A stretch of 13,480 bases of DNA from JBBRYK01 sp038237665 (GCA_038237665.1 JBBRYK010000078.1:1-13480), one strand, 5' to 3'. Counted from the stretch's first letter, positions 6,438-13,262 are shown. A program made the numbers and translations. The notes: generated from the letters alone by a model not told the origin.

Positions 6438-7625
6438 GTGAACCAGGTGCTGATCGTCGCCAAGGCGCCCGCACCGAGCCGCAGCAAGACGCGCCTGGTG
6501 CCGCCGCTCGACCACGAGCAGGCGGCAGAGCTGCAGCGCGCCCTCCTCCTCGACACGCTCGCGGGTGCCCGCGCCGAGGCAGACGACGTCGCGCTCCTGC
6601 ACGCCGACCCGGAGGAACGAGACGCCCTCGTGGCGCTCGCCGGACCGGGAACGGAGCTCGTGCTCCAGCGGGGCCGCGGGCTGCACGACGCGCTACGGCT
6701 CGGCTTCGCCGAGCGACTCGCCATCGGGCCGACCGCGATCGTCTCCTCCGACATCCCGGGCGTCCCGCCCGGAGCGATCGCACGGGCGTTCTCGGAGCTC
6801 GAGCGCGGCGCCGACGTCGTCCTCGGCCCGGCCAGCGACGGCGGCTACTGGCTGATCGCGATGCGGGAACGAAACGACGCCCCGTTCCACGAGATCCCAT
6901 GGTCGACCCCGGCCGTGCTCGCCGTCACCCGCCGGCGCTGCGCAGAGGCCGGCCTCCGCGTCTCCGAGCTCGACCCCTGGCGCGACGCAGACACCGCGGT
7001 CGATCTCGCCTTCCTCGCGCACGACGGCGAACGCCTGCCCGCGCCGCGAACGCGCGCCCTGCTCGCCCGCCTCGAGATCCCCGAGCCCCCGCCTGTACGG
7101 CTGCTCGAGAGCGAGCTCCTCGCGGGTTCGCCGTGGCGCGCCGTCATCTCCGACAGCCTCTCGATCGGCCTGGAGCGAACGACCACGTACACCTACCTCG
7201 CCACGCCTCGTGCAGTCTTCGTCGTCCCGGTCACGAGCGCCGGCGAGCTCCTGCTCGTCCGCCAGTACCGCCACCCCGTCCGCGACTGGACGCTCGAGGT
7301 GCCCGCCGGCTCGGTCGAGGACGGCGAGAGCCCCCTCGAGACGGCGCAGCGGGAGCTCGCAGAAGAGGTCGGCGGGCGCTCCTCGAGCTGGCGGCATCTG
7401 ACCACCTTCTACTCCTCTAGCGCGCACATCAGCCTCCGCTCCGACGCCTTCCTCGCGACCGGTGTCGAGGTCGAAGCCGCCCACCCACACGAGGACGAGG
7501 ACGTGGCGCTCGTGCGCCTTCCGGTCGAGACGGCGCTCGAGCGCGCCCGGGCCGGCGGCTTCCAGGAAGGGCAGACCGCGCTCGCGATCCTGCTCGCAGC
7601 GCCCTACCTGGAGCCGGCTCGGTGA
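6438..7625 (+). CDS. DUF2064/TIGR04282 transferase fused to Nudix hydrolase
   Basis: A 395-residue two-domain protein. Residues 1 to about 210 are a DUF2064/TIGR04282 domain (a GT-A-like fold, named for its association with radical SAM/selenodomain proteins and arsenosugar clusters): start NQVLIVAKAPAPSRSKTRL, then IVSSDIPGVP around D105 and LGPASDGGYWLIAM at 129-142. Residues about 225-390 are a Nudix hydrolase of the ADP-ribose pyrophosphatase type, with LLVRQYRHPVRDWTLEVPAG and a complete Nudix box at 291-313 (G-x5-E-x7-R-E-x2-E-E-x-G). The two are usually separate proteins. The transferase would use a nucleotide-activated donor and the Nudix part would cleave a nucleoside-diphosphate compound, so they could act on one nucleotide-sugar route; this is inference. 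Start GTG 6438 is 39 nt after the DoxX stop, with no clear Shine-Dalgarno site. Confidence 0.85.
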   Translation: MNQVLIVAKAPAPSRSKTRLVPPLDHEQAAELQRALLLDTLAGARAEADDVALLHADPEERDALVALAGPGTELVLQRGRGLHDALRLGFAERLAIGPTAIVSSDIPGVPPGAIARAFSELERGADVVLGPASDGGYWLIAMRERNDAPFHEIPWSTPAVLAVTRRRCAEAGLRVSELDPWRDADTAVDLAFLAHDGERLPAPRTRALLARLEIPEPPPVRLLESELLAGSPWRAVISDSLSIGLERTTTYTYLATPRAVFVVPVTSAGELLLVRQYRHPVRDWTLEVPAGSVEDGESPLETAQRELAEEVGGRSSSWRHLTTFYSSSAHISLRSDAFLATGVEVEAAHPHEDEDVALVRLPVETALERARAGGFQEGQTALAILLAAPYLEPAR

Positions 7626-8398
7626 TCGGCGTGATCGGGGGCTCCGGCTTCTACCACTTCCTGGGCGACGTCGAGGAGGTCGAGCTCGAGACGCCCTACG
7701 GCCCCCCTTCGTCGCCGCTCGCACTGGGCCGCCTGGACGGCGTGCGGGTCGCGTTCCTGCCCCGGCACGGACGCTGCCACGAACTGCCACCGCACCGCAT
7801 CCCCTACCGCGCGAACCTCTGGGCGCTCCGCGAGGTCGGAGTGCGCCGCGTGCTCGGCCCGAACGCCTCCGGCTCGCTGCGCCCTGACCTTCGGCTCGGC
7901 GAGTTCGTGATCTGCGACCAGTTCGTCGACAGAACGGCAGGCCGCGAAGATACCTTCTACGACGGCCCAGAGACGACCCACGTCTCGGCCGCCGACCCCT
8001 ACTGTCCCGATCTGCGGCGCATCGTCTACGAGACCGCGCGCGAGCTCGGCATCCCGGCCCGCGACCGCGGCACCGTCGTCACGATCCAGGGGCCGCGCTT
8101 CTCCACGCGCGCCGAGTCACGCTGGTTTCAGGCGATGGGCTGGGACGTCGTCAACATGACCGCCTACCCCGAAGGCCACCTCGCCCGCGAGCTCGAGCTC
8201 TGCTACGCGAACGTCGCGATGATCACCGACTACGACGCAGGCGTCGAAAGCGCGGAGCCGGTCAGCCAGGAGGACGTCGTCCGCGTCTTCTCGGAGAACA
8301 ACCAACGCCTGGTTTCGCTGCTGCGCGCAGTGATTCCCAGGATCGCCCCGCAGCCCGACGACGTCTGCGCACACGCGCTGCGACACGCCCGCTTCTGA
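7622..8398 (+). CDS. mtnP: S-methyl-5'-thioadenosine phosphorylase (MTAP family)
   Basis: A 258-residue phosphorylase of the PNP/MTAP family, of normal length. Motifs in order: IGVIGGSGFY at the N-terminus (phosphate loop), LPRHGRCHELPPHRIPYRANL (48-66), TIQGPRFSTRAE (154-165), NMTAYPEGHLARE (178-190) and ITDYDAGVE (201-209). The two aspartates of TDYD match the residues that recognise the 6-amino group of adenine in characterised MTAPs, so an adenine nucleoside is the likely substrate; methylthioinosine is the alternative. It splits methylthioadenosine with phosphate into adenine and a ribose-1-phosphate derivative, and family members can also use 5'-deoxyadenosine, the by-product of radical SAM reactions. 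It is the last gene of the run; its GTG overlaps the upstream TGA (GTGA). Confidence 0.88.
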   Translation: MIGVIGGSGFYHFLGDVEEVELETPYGPPSSPLALGRLDGVRVAFLPRHGRCHELPPHRIPYRANLWALREVGVRRVLGPNASGSLRPDLRLGEFVICDQFVDRTAGREDTFYDGPETTHVSAADPYCPDLRRIVYETARELGIPARDRGTVVTIQGPRFSTRAESRWFQAMGWDVVNMTAYPEGHLARELELCYANVAMITDYDAGVESAEPVSQEDVVRVFSENNQRLVSLLRAVIPRIAPQPDDVCAHALRHARF

Positions 8399-8553
8399 TT
8401 CGCCCGTGGGGCAGGTGGTCAGTGGACGCTGCTCAGGATGGCTCGCCGGGGCAGACAGGCATCGAGGTAATCGTCTTGCTGCGACTCTGCGGCGGTCGTG
8501 CGTCCGACATTCGCGAATCGAGGCTCGACGACGGGGCCGCCGAGCCGAGCCTC
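8399..8553. other. Tail between the operon end and the first remnant
   Basis: After the phosphorylase stop no clear terminator is seen. On the minus strand the frame of the HD-GYP remnant continues to a TGA at 8421-8419 as about 45 unrecognised residues (EPRFANVGRTTAAESQQDD...). I assign no function. Confidence 0.35.
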
Positions 8554-8739
8554 CGACAGCACTGCGTCGACGACCGCCGACAGCCACTGCGTTCCGGCGC
8601 CGTCGCGGAGGATCTCTTCGGCACCCTCGGGCGGCATACCTGAGCGGTAGGGTCGGTCGCTGACCATGGCGTCCCATGCGTCGACGACGCTGACGATCGA
8701 CGCGGTGAGCGGTATCTCGGTGCCTGCAAGACGGTCGGG
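8554..8739 (-). pseudogene. HD-GYP domain remnant
   Basis: About 60 residues in one minus frame, PDRLAGTEIPL then SIVSVVDAWDAMVSDRPYR then GMPPEGAEEILRDGAGTQW, match the C-terminal part of HD-GYP cyclic-di-GMP phosphodiesterase domains (just after the HHE...GYP region). The catalytic HD pair and the GYP core are missing, and the sequence switches frame into a beta-propeller piece upstream. It is a truncated, surely non-functional fragment. Confidence 0.72.
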
Positions 8740-8743
8740 CGTC

Positions 8744-8839
8744 GGTCCGCGGGTCGATCTCGGAGATCGTGTCGTCCCCGCTGTTGGCGACCCACACCGC
8801 ACCCTCGCCGACGGCGATCGCGCTTGGGCCGTGCCCCAG
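8744..8839 (-). pseudogene. YVTN/NHL-type beta-propeller repeat remnant
   Basis: About 32 residues in another minus frame (SLGHGPSAIAVGEGAVWVA, then NSGDDTISEIDPRT) correspond to one blade of the YVTN-like beta-propellers attached to many actinobacterial kinases and regulators. It is bounded directly by the transposase fragment on one side and the HD-GYP fragment on the other, so it is an isolated blade without its parent gene. Confidence 0.65.
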
Positions 8840-8846
8840 CGAGATC

Positions 8847-9245
8847 CAACGCCGCCTCGACGTCGCGCACCGACAGCCCTCGCAGGAACGAGGCGATCAC
8901 CAGCGCCTCCAGCGCATGCGTCCGCGTCACTCCCTTGCCGACGATCGCGCTCGCGAAGTCGAGTGCCGAGGCGTTGCGCACGCGCGGCCGCTCCAGCTCG
9001 AGCGGGCCCGCTGTCGTCCTCACCGTCAGCGGCTCGTACCCGTTTCGGTGCGAGACTGGCTGGCCGCGCTGCTCATAGCGCTCACGGCCGAGGAACTCAG
9101 TCAGCTCCTCCTCGAGCGCCTGCTGCAGGATCAGCCGCGCGCCGAGCCGACCGATCGCCTCGATCGGATCATTCTCCTCACCGGCACCGGCAACGATCTC
9201 TTCGAGCTCGCGCTGGAGCCGCTCGCTCGGGACTATGCTCACCAT
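8847..9245 (-). mobile_element. IS256-family transposase, N-terminal third only
   Basis: From ATG 9245 (minus), with GAGGAGG about 9 nt upstream, 133 residues read as an intact N-terminus of a Mutator/IS256 transposase: ILQQALEEELTEFLGRERYE, SHRNGYEPLTVRTTAGPLEL, ERPRVRNASA and FLRGLSVRDVEAAL. After EAALD the sequence leaves the family abruptly and becomes a beta-propeller blade in another frame. The DDE catalytic domain, normally about 250 further residues, is absent, so the element cannot move by itself. The full minus frame continues meaninglessly to 8433. Start and ribosome binding site look preserved, so a truncated protein with the DNA-binding part could still be made. Confidence 0.82.
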
Positions 9246-9291
9246 CAGGGCGTACCTCCTCGTCGACTACCAGGTCAACGCGGAGGCTACG

Positions 9292-9314
9292 CCCGGCTCA
9301 ATTCCCCCGGCTCA
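9292..9314. repeat. 9-bp direct repeat upstream of the transposase
   Basis: CCCGGCTCA occurs at 9292-9300 and again at 9306-9314, about 50-70 nt upstream of the transposase start. This is where the left end of an IS256 element would lie, so the copies might be transposase binding sites. The other end is missing, so this cannot be tested here. Confidence 0.3.
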
Positions 9315-9369
9315 CGGGACGCGGCCGTTTCGTCACCGGCGACCCCCAGCCCGTTCTACTCCTTCCCAG

Positions 9370-9630
9370 TCAACCAACGGCTGACCTGCTCGAGCTCTTG
9401 GCACGCGAAGGAATCTCTTTGTTGGTTCCCGAGGGGGAGGGCTTCAAAGAAGTCGGACCGAGCACTGAGTCAGCTTGACCAAGAGCCCCTGACGAATCAG
9501 GCATTGTGATGCCGTCGAGAAAGGCAGGGTTGGGCAGGTCATCCGGCAGCAGGTGGACGTACACCGCGAGGGTGAACGCGGGGGAATGATGCCCGAGCCA
9601 CATCTGAACCTGCTTGGCGTTGACGGTCGC
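9370..9630 (-). pseudogene. Tyrosine recombinase (integrase) C-terminal remnant
   Basis: The minus strand encodes VNAKQVQMWLGHHSPAF followed by TLAVYVHLLPDDLPNPAFLD, the C-terminal end of phage-type tyrosine recombinases. It includes the LGHH histidine and the nucleophilic tyrosine (in VYVHLL). The catalytic arginines and all the N-terminal part are missing: upstream of about 9630 the DNA becomes the plus-strand CMD remnant. After FLDGIT (about 9505) an unrecognised tail of 45 residues runs to a stop at 9370. Only about 40 residues are family-like, so no activity is expected. Confidence 0.72.
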
Positions 9631-9637
9631 CTCCGGA

Positions 9638-9880
9638 AAGCTCGACAGCCTGCCGCCGCGGCTGGCCGCGCTGTGCCGCTACGCGCGCAAGCTGACGCTC
9701 AAGCCCCAGGCGATCGAGGTCGCGGACATCGAGCGGCTGCGCGCCCACGGCCTGGACGATCGCGCGATCGTCGATGCGAACCAGGTCGTCTCCTACTTCA
9801 ACTACGTCAACCGGGTCGCCGACGGCCTCGGCGTCGAGCTCGAGCCGAGCTGGCCGGCGGAGCTGCGCGCACCGCGCACA
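9638..9880 (+). pseudogene. Second CMD/peroxidase-related protein, C-terminal remnant
   Basis: The plus strand from about 9638 reads KLDSLPPRLAALCRYARKLT, then RLRAHGLDDRAIVDANQVVS and YFNYVNRVADGLGVELEP. This is the second half of a carboxymuconolactone decarboxylase-like 'peroxidase-related' protein. The first half with the catalytic cysteines is absent; the sequence to the left is the antisense of the integrase fragment. It is a different type from the intact AhpD-like gene at 4553. The same frame continues into an NAD(P)H-hydrate epimerase start. An ATG in frame at 9614 exists but lies in the integrase-derived DNA. Confidence 0.68.
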
Positions 9881-9994
9881 TACGCAGCTCGGCCGTTCGA
9901 GTTCCCGTCGATCGCCGCCGACTCGCTGCCCTGGCTCTCGGTGGCGCAGATGCGCGAGGTCGACCGGCTGACGATCGACGAGTTCGGGATCGCG
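9881..9994 (+). pseudogene. NAD(P)H-hydrate epimerase (YjeF N-domain) start, truncated
   Basis: In the same frame as the CMD remnant, SLPWLSVAQMREVDRLTIDE then FGIA matches the beginning of YjeF_N/NnrE proteins, which repair hydrated NAD(P)H. The family would continue with a conserved asparagine-containing LMENAG-type segment; instead the similarity stops near 9994 and an alpha/beta-hydrolase on the opposite strand begins within about 12 bases. Only the first helix remains, so it is not functional. Confidence 0.55.
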
Positions 9995-10005
9995 ACAGTT
10001 GCCGG

Positions 10006-10548
10006 TCAGGCCTGTTGCTCGTATTCGCCGGCGTGGCGACTCCCCGGAAGGACGATGAGTTCATGCGGGACATGCTCGGCGGTTAGACTGCGGGCCATCC
10101 CCTGAGCTTGCGCGAGGGGAACGATCTTGGTGCTGCCGTTGACGAGGAGGAGCGGTGGGTCGCTGCGGTCGACCTGGTCGACTGGTGAGGCAGCACGGTA
10201 GCGGGGTAGGCAGGCGGACGGAATGCAACCGAGATAAGCGGCGACGAAGCGATGCCCCGGATAGAAGGTCGTCAGGTCCATCAGCCCCGACCACGGCACG
10301 CCCGCTCGAACGCGCGATCCTCGGTCGAGCGGCTCTTGGGCCCCGAGCGCCGCCAGCGCGGCCAAGTTGCCGCCGGCCGACGCACCAAACAGGGCGATCC
10401 GGTGTGGATCGACGCCGAACCGGCCTGCGTGCGTTCGCACCCATCGCACGGCCGTAAGTACGTCCTCCAAAGCGGCCGGGAAGCGGAAGCGCGGCGCGAG
10501 CCGATAGTCGATCGAAAAGACCGCGAAGCCACGCCCGACGAGCGCCAG
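10006..10548 (-). pseudogene. Alpha/beta-hydrolase (esterase/lipase-like), 5'-truncated
   Basis: A minus frame ending at TGA 10006-10008 encodes about 180 residues of an alpha/beta-hydrolase of the carboxylesterase/BD-FAE type: GRGFAVFSIDYRLAP near the left end, WVRTHAGRFGVDPHRIALFG, the nucleophile motif GASAG, DPPLLLVNGS, and a final HELIVLPGSRHAGEYEQQA with the catalytic histidine. The oxyanion-hole HGGG segment and everything before it are missing, because a KaiC-like gene begins there on the other strand. The acid region reads GSTKIVPLAQAQ, where relatives usually have an Asp (as in DEIVPL), so the triad may be broken. A TTG at 10470 would give a 154-residue product but would remove the strand around IDYRLAP. 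Confidence 0.72.
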
Positions 10549-10551
10549 CGC

Positions 10552-11423
10552 TGGCTGCGCCTGCTCAAGTTGCGCGGGACCGACTATCTGATGGGCAGGT
10601 ACAGCTTCCGGATCGGCGGCTCCGGCTTCGAGGTCTTTCCCCGCTTCGAGTCGCTCTCTCCGCCCCGCGACCGGTGGCCCGGCGAGCGGGCGCCGTTCGG
10701 GATCGGCGAGATCGACAAGATGACCGACGGCGGCCTGCCGCGGCGAGCGCGACCCTGCTCGCAGGACCGTCGGGCGCCGGCAAGACGGTGCTCGGACTGC
10801 ATTTCGTCGCCGAGGGAATCCGCCGCGGCGAACGCTGCCTCTACCTCTCTTTCCAACAAGGTGCAGCCCGGCTGATCGAACGAGGCGAGACCTTCGGCTG
10901 GCCGTTCCGCGAGGCGGCCGAGTCGGGGCTGCTGCAGATCCGCCATCTCGAGCCGGTCGAGGTCAGCCTCGACGCGATCGGCGCAGAGCTGCGCCGGGCG
11001 GCGCTCGGCGAGGAACGTGTGCACCGAGTCGTCGTCGACAGCCTCGCCGAGCTCGAGCCAGCAGCGCGGGGCACGAGCCGCTTCCCAGACTATCTCTCCG
11101 CGCTCACCGGCCTCTTGGCCTCCGTCGGGGCAACGACGCTCCTAACCAGCGAGACGACCGCCTTCTTCGGACCTGCGTTCGAGCTCCCCCATGGACTCGC
11201 GTTCGTCGCCGACAACGTGATCCTGCTCCGCTACGCCGAGATCGAGTCGGAAGTCCGGCGGGCGCTGGTGATCGTCAAGATGCGCGACGGCGACCAAGTC
11301 AAGAACATCGTCGAGGTCGAGATCAGCTCAAACGGCCCGACCGTGAAGGGCAAGTTCGAAGGCCTGACCGGCGTCTTCGGGGGAACGCCCGAGATAACCC
11401 GCAGCTCCACCGACGAACCCTGA
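10552..11423 (+). pseudogene. KaiC/RAD55-like ATPase, truncated and frameshifted
   Basis: The plus strand carries a KaiC-type RecA ATPase. From about 10552 LRLLKLRGTDYLMGRYSF followed by GFEVFPRFESL resembles the end of a first KaiC domain. FGIGEIDKMTDGGLPR then starts a second domain. Around 10741-10746 the frame shifts: one base short of the codons needed for LPRGSATLLA. The downstream frame then runs on with Walker A GPSGAGKT (10764-10787), Walker B-like RVVVDSLAEL, LLASVGATTLLTSE and a normal KaiC-like end to TGA 11423. The usual catalytic glutamates after strand 2 (SFEE or SFQE in relatives) read SFQQ here. The first domain is lost at the junction with the esterase remnant. Such ATPases act in signalling or clock-like regulation; here inactive or a sequencing error. 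Confidence 0.75.
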
Positions 11424-11563
11424 TCCATCCGAGCGCTACTCGCTGAACTGGAGCCCCAGCGACCTCAGACCCGTGGATCTCTTCCGATCCGGCCCGAACC
11501 CACTCCTCGGCTCTTTGTGGAGCATTTCGAGGTGGATTCGAGTCGGTCGGAGCCCGGGTGGCG

Positions 11564-11594
11564 CGGGAGGGCCCGCCTAGGGCGGGCCCTCCCG
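11564..11594. terminator. Strong GC hairpin, terminator of the DUF4331 gene
   Basis: A 14-bp perfect stem (11564-11577 with 11581-11594, GGGAGGGCCCGCC and its complement) with a 3-nt loop begins 7 nt after the DUF4331 stop on the minus strand. It has no T-tract. A smaller overlapping inverted repeat (GGGAGCCC...GGGCTCCC) covers the stop codon itself. By position between convergent genes it can also stop transcription from the left. Confidence 0.8.
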
Positions 11595-11600
11595 GGAGCC

Positions 11601-12929
11601 CTAGGGCTTTGGGGCTCCCTTCGTGTTGTCGAAGCCGCTCGGCGGATCGGCCTCGTAGGGGAAGCTCGGGAGACGCTGGACGTCGTTCTGGTCGACGCCA
11701 TCGCCGAGCGGGACGAGTTTGCCGATCAGAGCGCCGGCGACGGCCTGCTCAGAGATATCGACGATGTCGTCTTCGAGCCGGCGGCCGTTGGGGTACCCGG
11801 CGAGGTCCTTGCCAAGTACGCCGAGCCGATTGAGCTTCGCCGGGTCGGTAGTCGGTGGGATCGAGAGGTTGAGCCGCAAGAGGTCGAGCGGCTTATCGCC
11901 CGTGAAGTTCAGGTTGGGCACGCCGGTCAGGAACACCTGCACGAGGTCGTCACGTCCGGTCTCCTTGACGTCAAGCTTGTAGAGCGTGTTGATCACCTTG
12001 GCCAGAATCGGCTCCTTGACGAGCGAGACGAACTTCGCGTCGTCGACCGGGGTCCCGCGGTTCCACTCGTCCTTGCGCGTGGTGGGGACGATCACCTCGT
12101 TGAAGAGGGGATTGGCGATCCGTGAGACCTGGACGTAATGGCTCACCGTCCGCCGCTTCGTCTTGCCCTTGCTCTTCGTGATCTCGACCGAGATCTGCTT
12201 ACGGTCGGTCGAGCTCCAGATGCCGACGACATGGTTTGCGGTATCGACCTGCGAGATCGGGATCTGCAGCGCGATCGCGTGGACGGCGTACCCGGCGAAG
12301 AAGTCCTTGCCGCCGCCCGTGTTGCCGATGCCCTTGCGGATCGCCAGCAGGTCGAAGACTGCGCCGATGTCGGCGAAGAACGCGTCTTCCCGCTGCCCCG
12401 CGAACACCTTGACGCCGTCGGAGAGGCTGCCGATACCCGCCTCGGCGAGCTGGCGGTAGTTCGGCGTCGTCCGCGGGCCAATGTTGTTGGGAGGAGTCTT
12501 CAAGTTCGAGCCGACCACGGTCGCCTTGCCGTTCACGATCTTCGTGACCGTGTAAGGCTGAACCGTGTTGCCGAGGAAGAACTGGCCGGCGCTGCGCCTG
12601 AACTCGAACCTGTAGGTGACGTCGGGCTTCCCGTCCGAGTTCCGGTCGAGATTGATGTTGTAGCGGGCGCTTGGAGAGAACGTGTAGTAGTTCGGCCCCG
12701 CCGCCGGGTCCTCGGCCGGGATCCAGTTCGAGACAATCGTGAACGTATCCGGGCGGTCGGGGCTGCGGAACGCGTAGAGGTCGGTGTTGTCGGCCGAGGG
12801 GTCTTCCGTAATCAACGGAGCCTCTCGGTGGCTCGAGGCTTTCCCGTTGCCGGGAGTGAGGCGCCCTGCAAGCGCGGCGGCGACGAGGACCACCGTGATC
12901 GCGAAGAGGGCTAGGACAGCCTTTCTCAT
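11601..12929 (-). CDS. Secreted DUF4331 protein
   Basis: A 442-residue exported protein. MRKAVLALFAITVVLVAAAL is a clear signal peptide. The mature part begins ASSHREAPLITEDPSADNTD, the hallmark start of DUF4331, and continues with LYAFRSPDRPDTFTIVSNWI, NYYTFSPSARYNINLDRN and, toward the end, RRLEDDIVDISEQAVAGAL, all family features. DUF4331 has no proven function; the family is extracytoplasmic and beta-rich, and the acidic, Asn-rich loops would suit metal binding (inference). ATG 12929 is chosen on the strength of the signal peptide and of GGAAGGAG 7 nt upstream. It appears monocistronic: terminator directly after the stop and gene-poor DNA before it. Confidence 0.9.
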   Translation of the reverse strand: MRKAVLALFAITVVLVAAALAGRLTPGNGKASSHREAPLITEDPSADNTDLYAFRSPDRPDTFTIVSNWIPAEDPAAGPNYYTFSPSARYNINLDRNSDGKPDVTYRFEFRRSAGQFFLGNTVQPYTVTKIVNGKATVVGSNLKTPPNNIGPRTTPNYRQLAEAGIGSLSDGVKVFAGQREDAFFADIGAVFDLLAIRKGIGNTGGGKDFFAGYAVHAIALQIPISQVDTANHVVGIWSSTDRKQISVEITKSKGKTKRRTVSHYVQVSRIANPLFNEVIVPTTRKDEWNRGTPVDDAKFVSLVKEPILAKVINTLYKLDVKETGRDDLVQVFLTGVPNLNFTGDKPLDLLRLNLSIPPTTDPAKLNRLGVLGKDLAGYPNGRRLEDDIVDISEQAVAGALIGKLVPLGDGVDQNDVQRLPSFPYEADPPSGFDNTKGAPKP

Positions 12930-12936
12930 CTGTGAA

Positions 12937-12944
12937 CTCCTTCC
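12937..12944 (-). promoter_or_regulatory. Shine-Dalgarno site of the DUF4331 gene
   Basis: GGAAGGAG on the minus strand, 7 nt before the ATG, a near-perfect site suggesting efficient translation. Confidence 0.75.
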
Positions 12945-13083
12945 GTCGACGGCGCTGGGCGATTGGTCGTGCTGATGCCGTCGCTTCGGAGGTCATTCGC
13001 ACAGCTCGTCAATGCGGTTCGAAGGCGGACGGCGATGGACGAGACCGCGGATCGACCAGGCCAGTTTCCGGAGACGGAGGCGG

Positions 13084-13113
13084 CGAGCCGCCGGGTGGGT
13101 GCCCGGCGGCTCG
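13084..13113. terminator. Perfect 12-bp hairpin, possible terminator
   Basis: CGAGCCGCCGGG (13084-13095) pairs fully with CCCGGCGGCTCG (13102-13113) around the 6-nt loop TGGGTG. No gene ends directly before it on either strand, so it may be a second terminator that insulates the DUF4331 promoter from minus-strand transcription, or a structured leader element. Confidence 0.45.
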
Positions 13114-13262
13114 AAGGCGTTTCTCGCGCAGCTACTACTAGACGGGAAGGGCTGTCGCTTCGTCGTCAGCCTGCCGCGTGCTGCTCGCGGTGAGGAGGCC
13201 GGCGAGCGCTAGCTCCGGCGGACGAAGAGACATCCGCGCGCAGATGCCGGTACGACAGCCGG

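Noticed and set aside
6693..7790. 365-residue minus-strand frame opposite the DUF2064-Nudix gene
   Set aside because: Shadow frame; both domains of the plus-strand gene are complete.
8666..9509. Long plus-strand frames across the transposase remnant
   Set aside because: They are antisense to family-matching minus-strand fragments and contain no motif.
12138..12914. 258-residue plus-strand frame opposite DUF4331
   Set aside because: Repetitive charged composition (Arg/Asp/Val) and no family; DUF4331 has a signal peptide, a Shine-Dalgarno site and a terminator.
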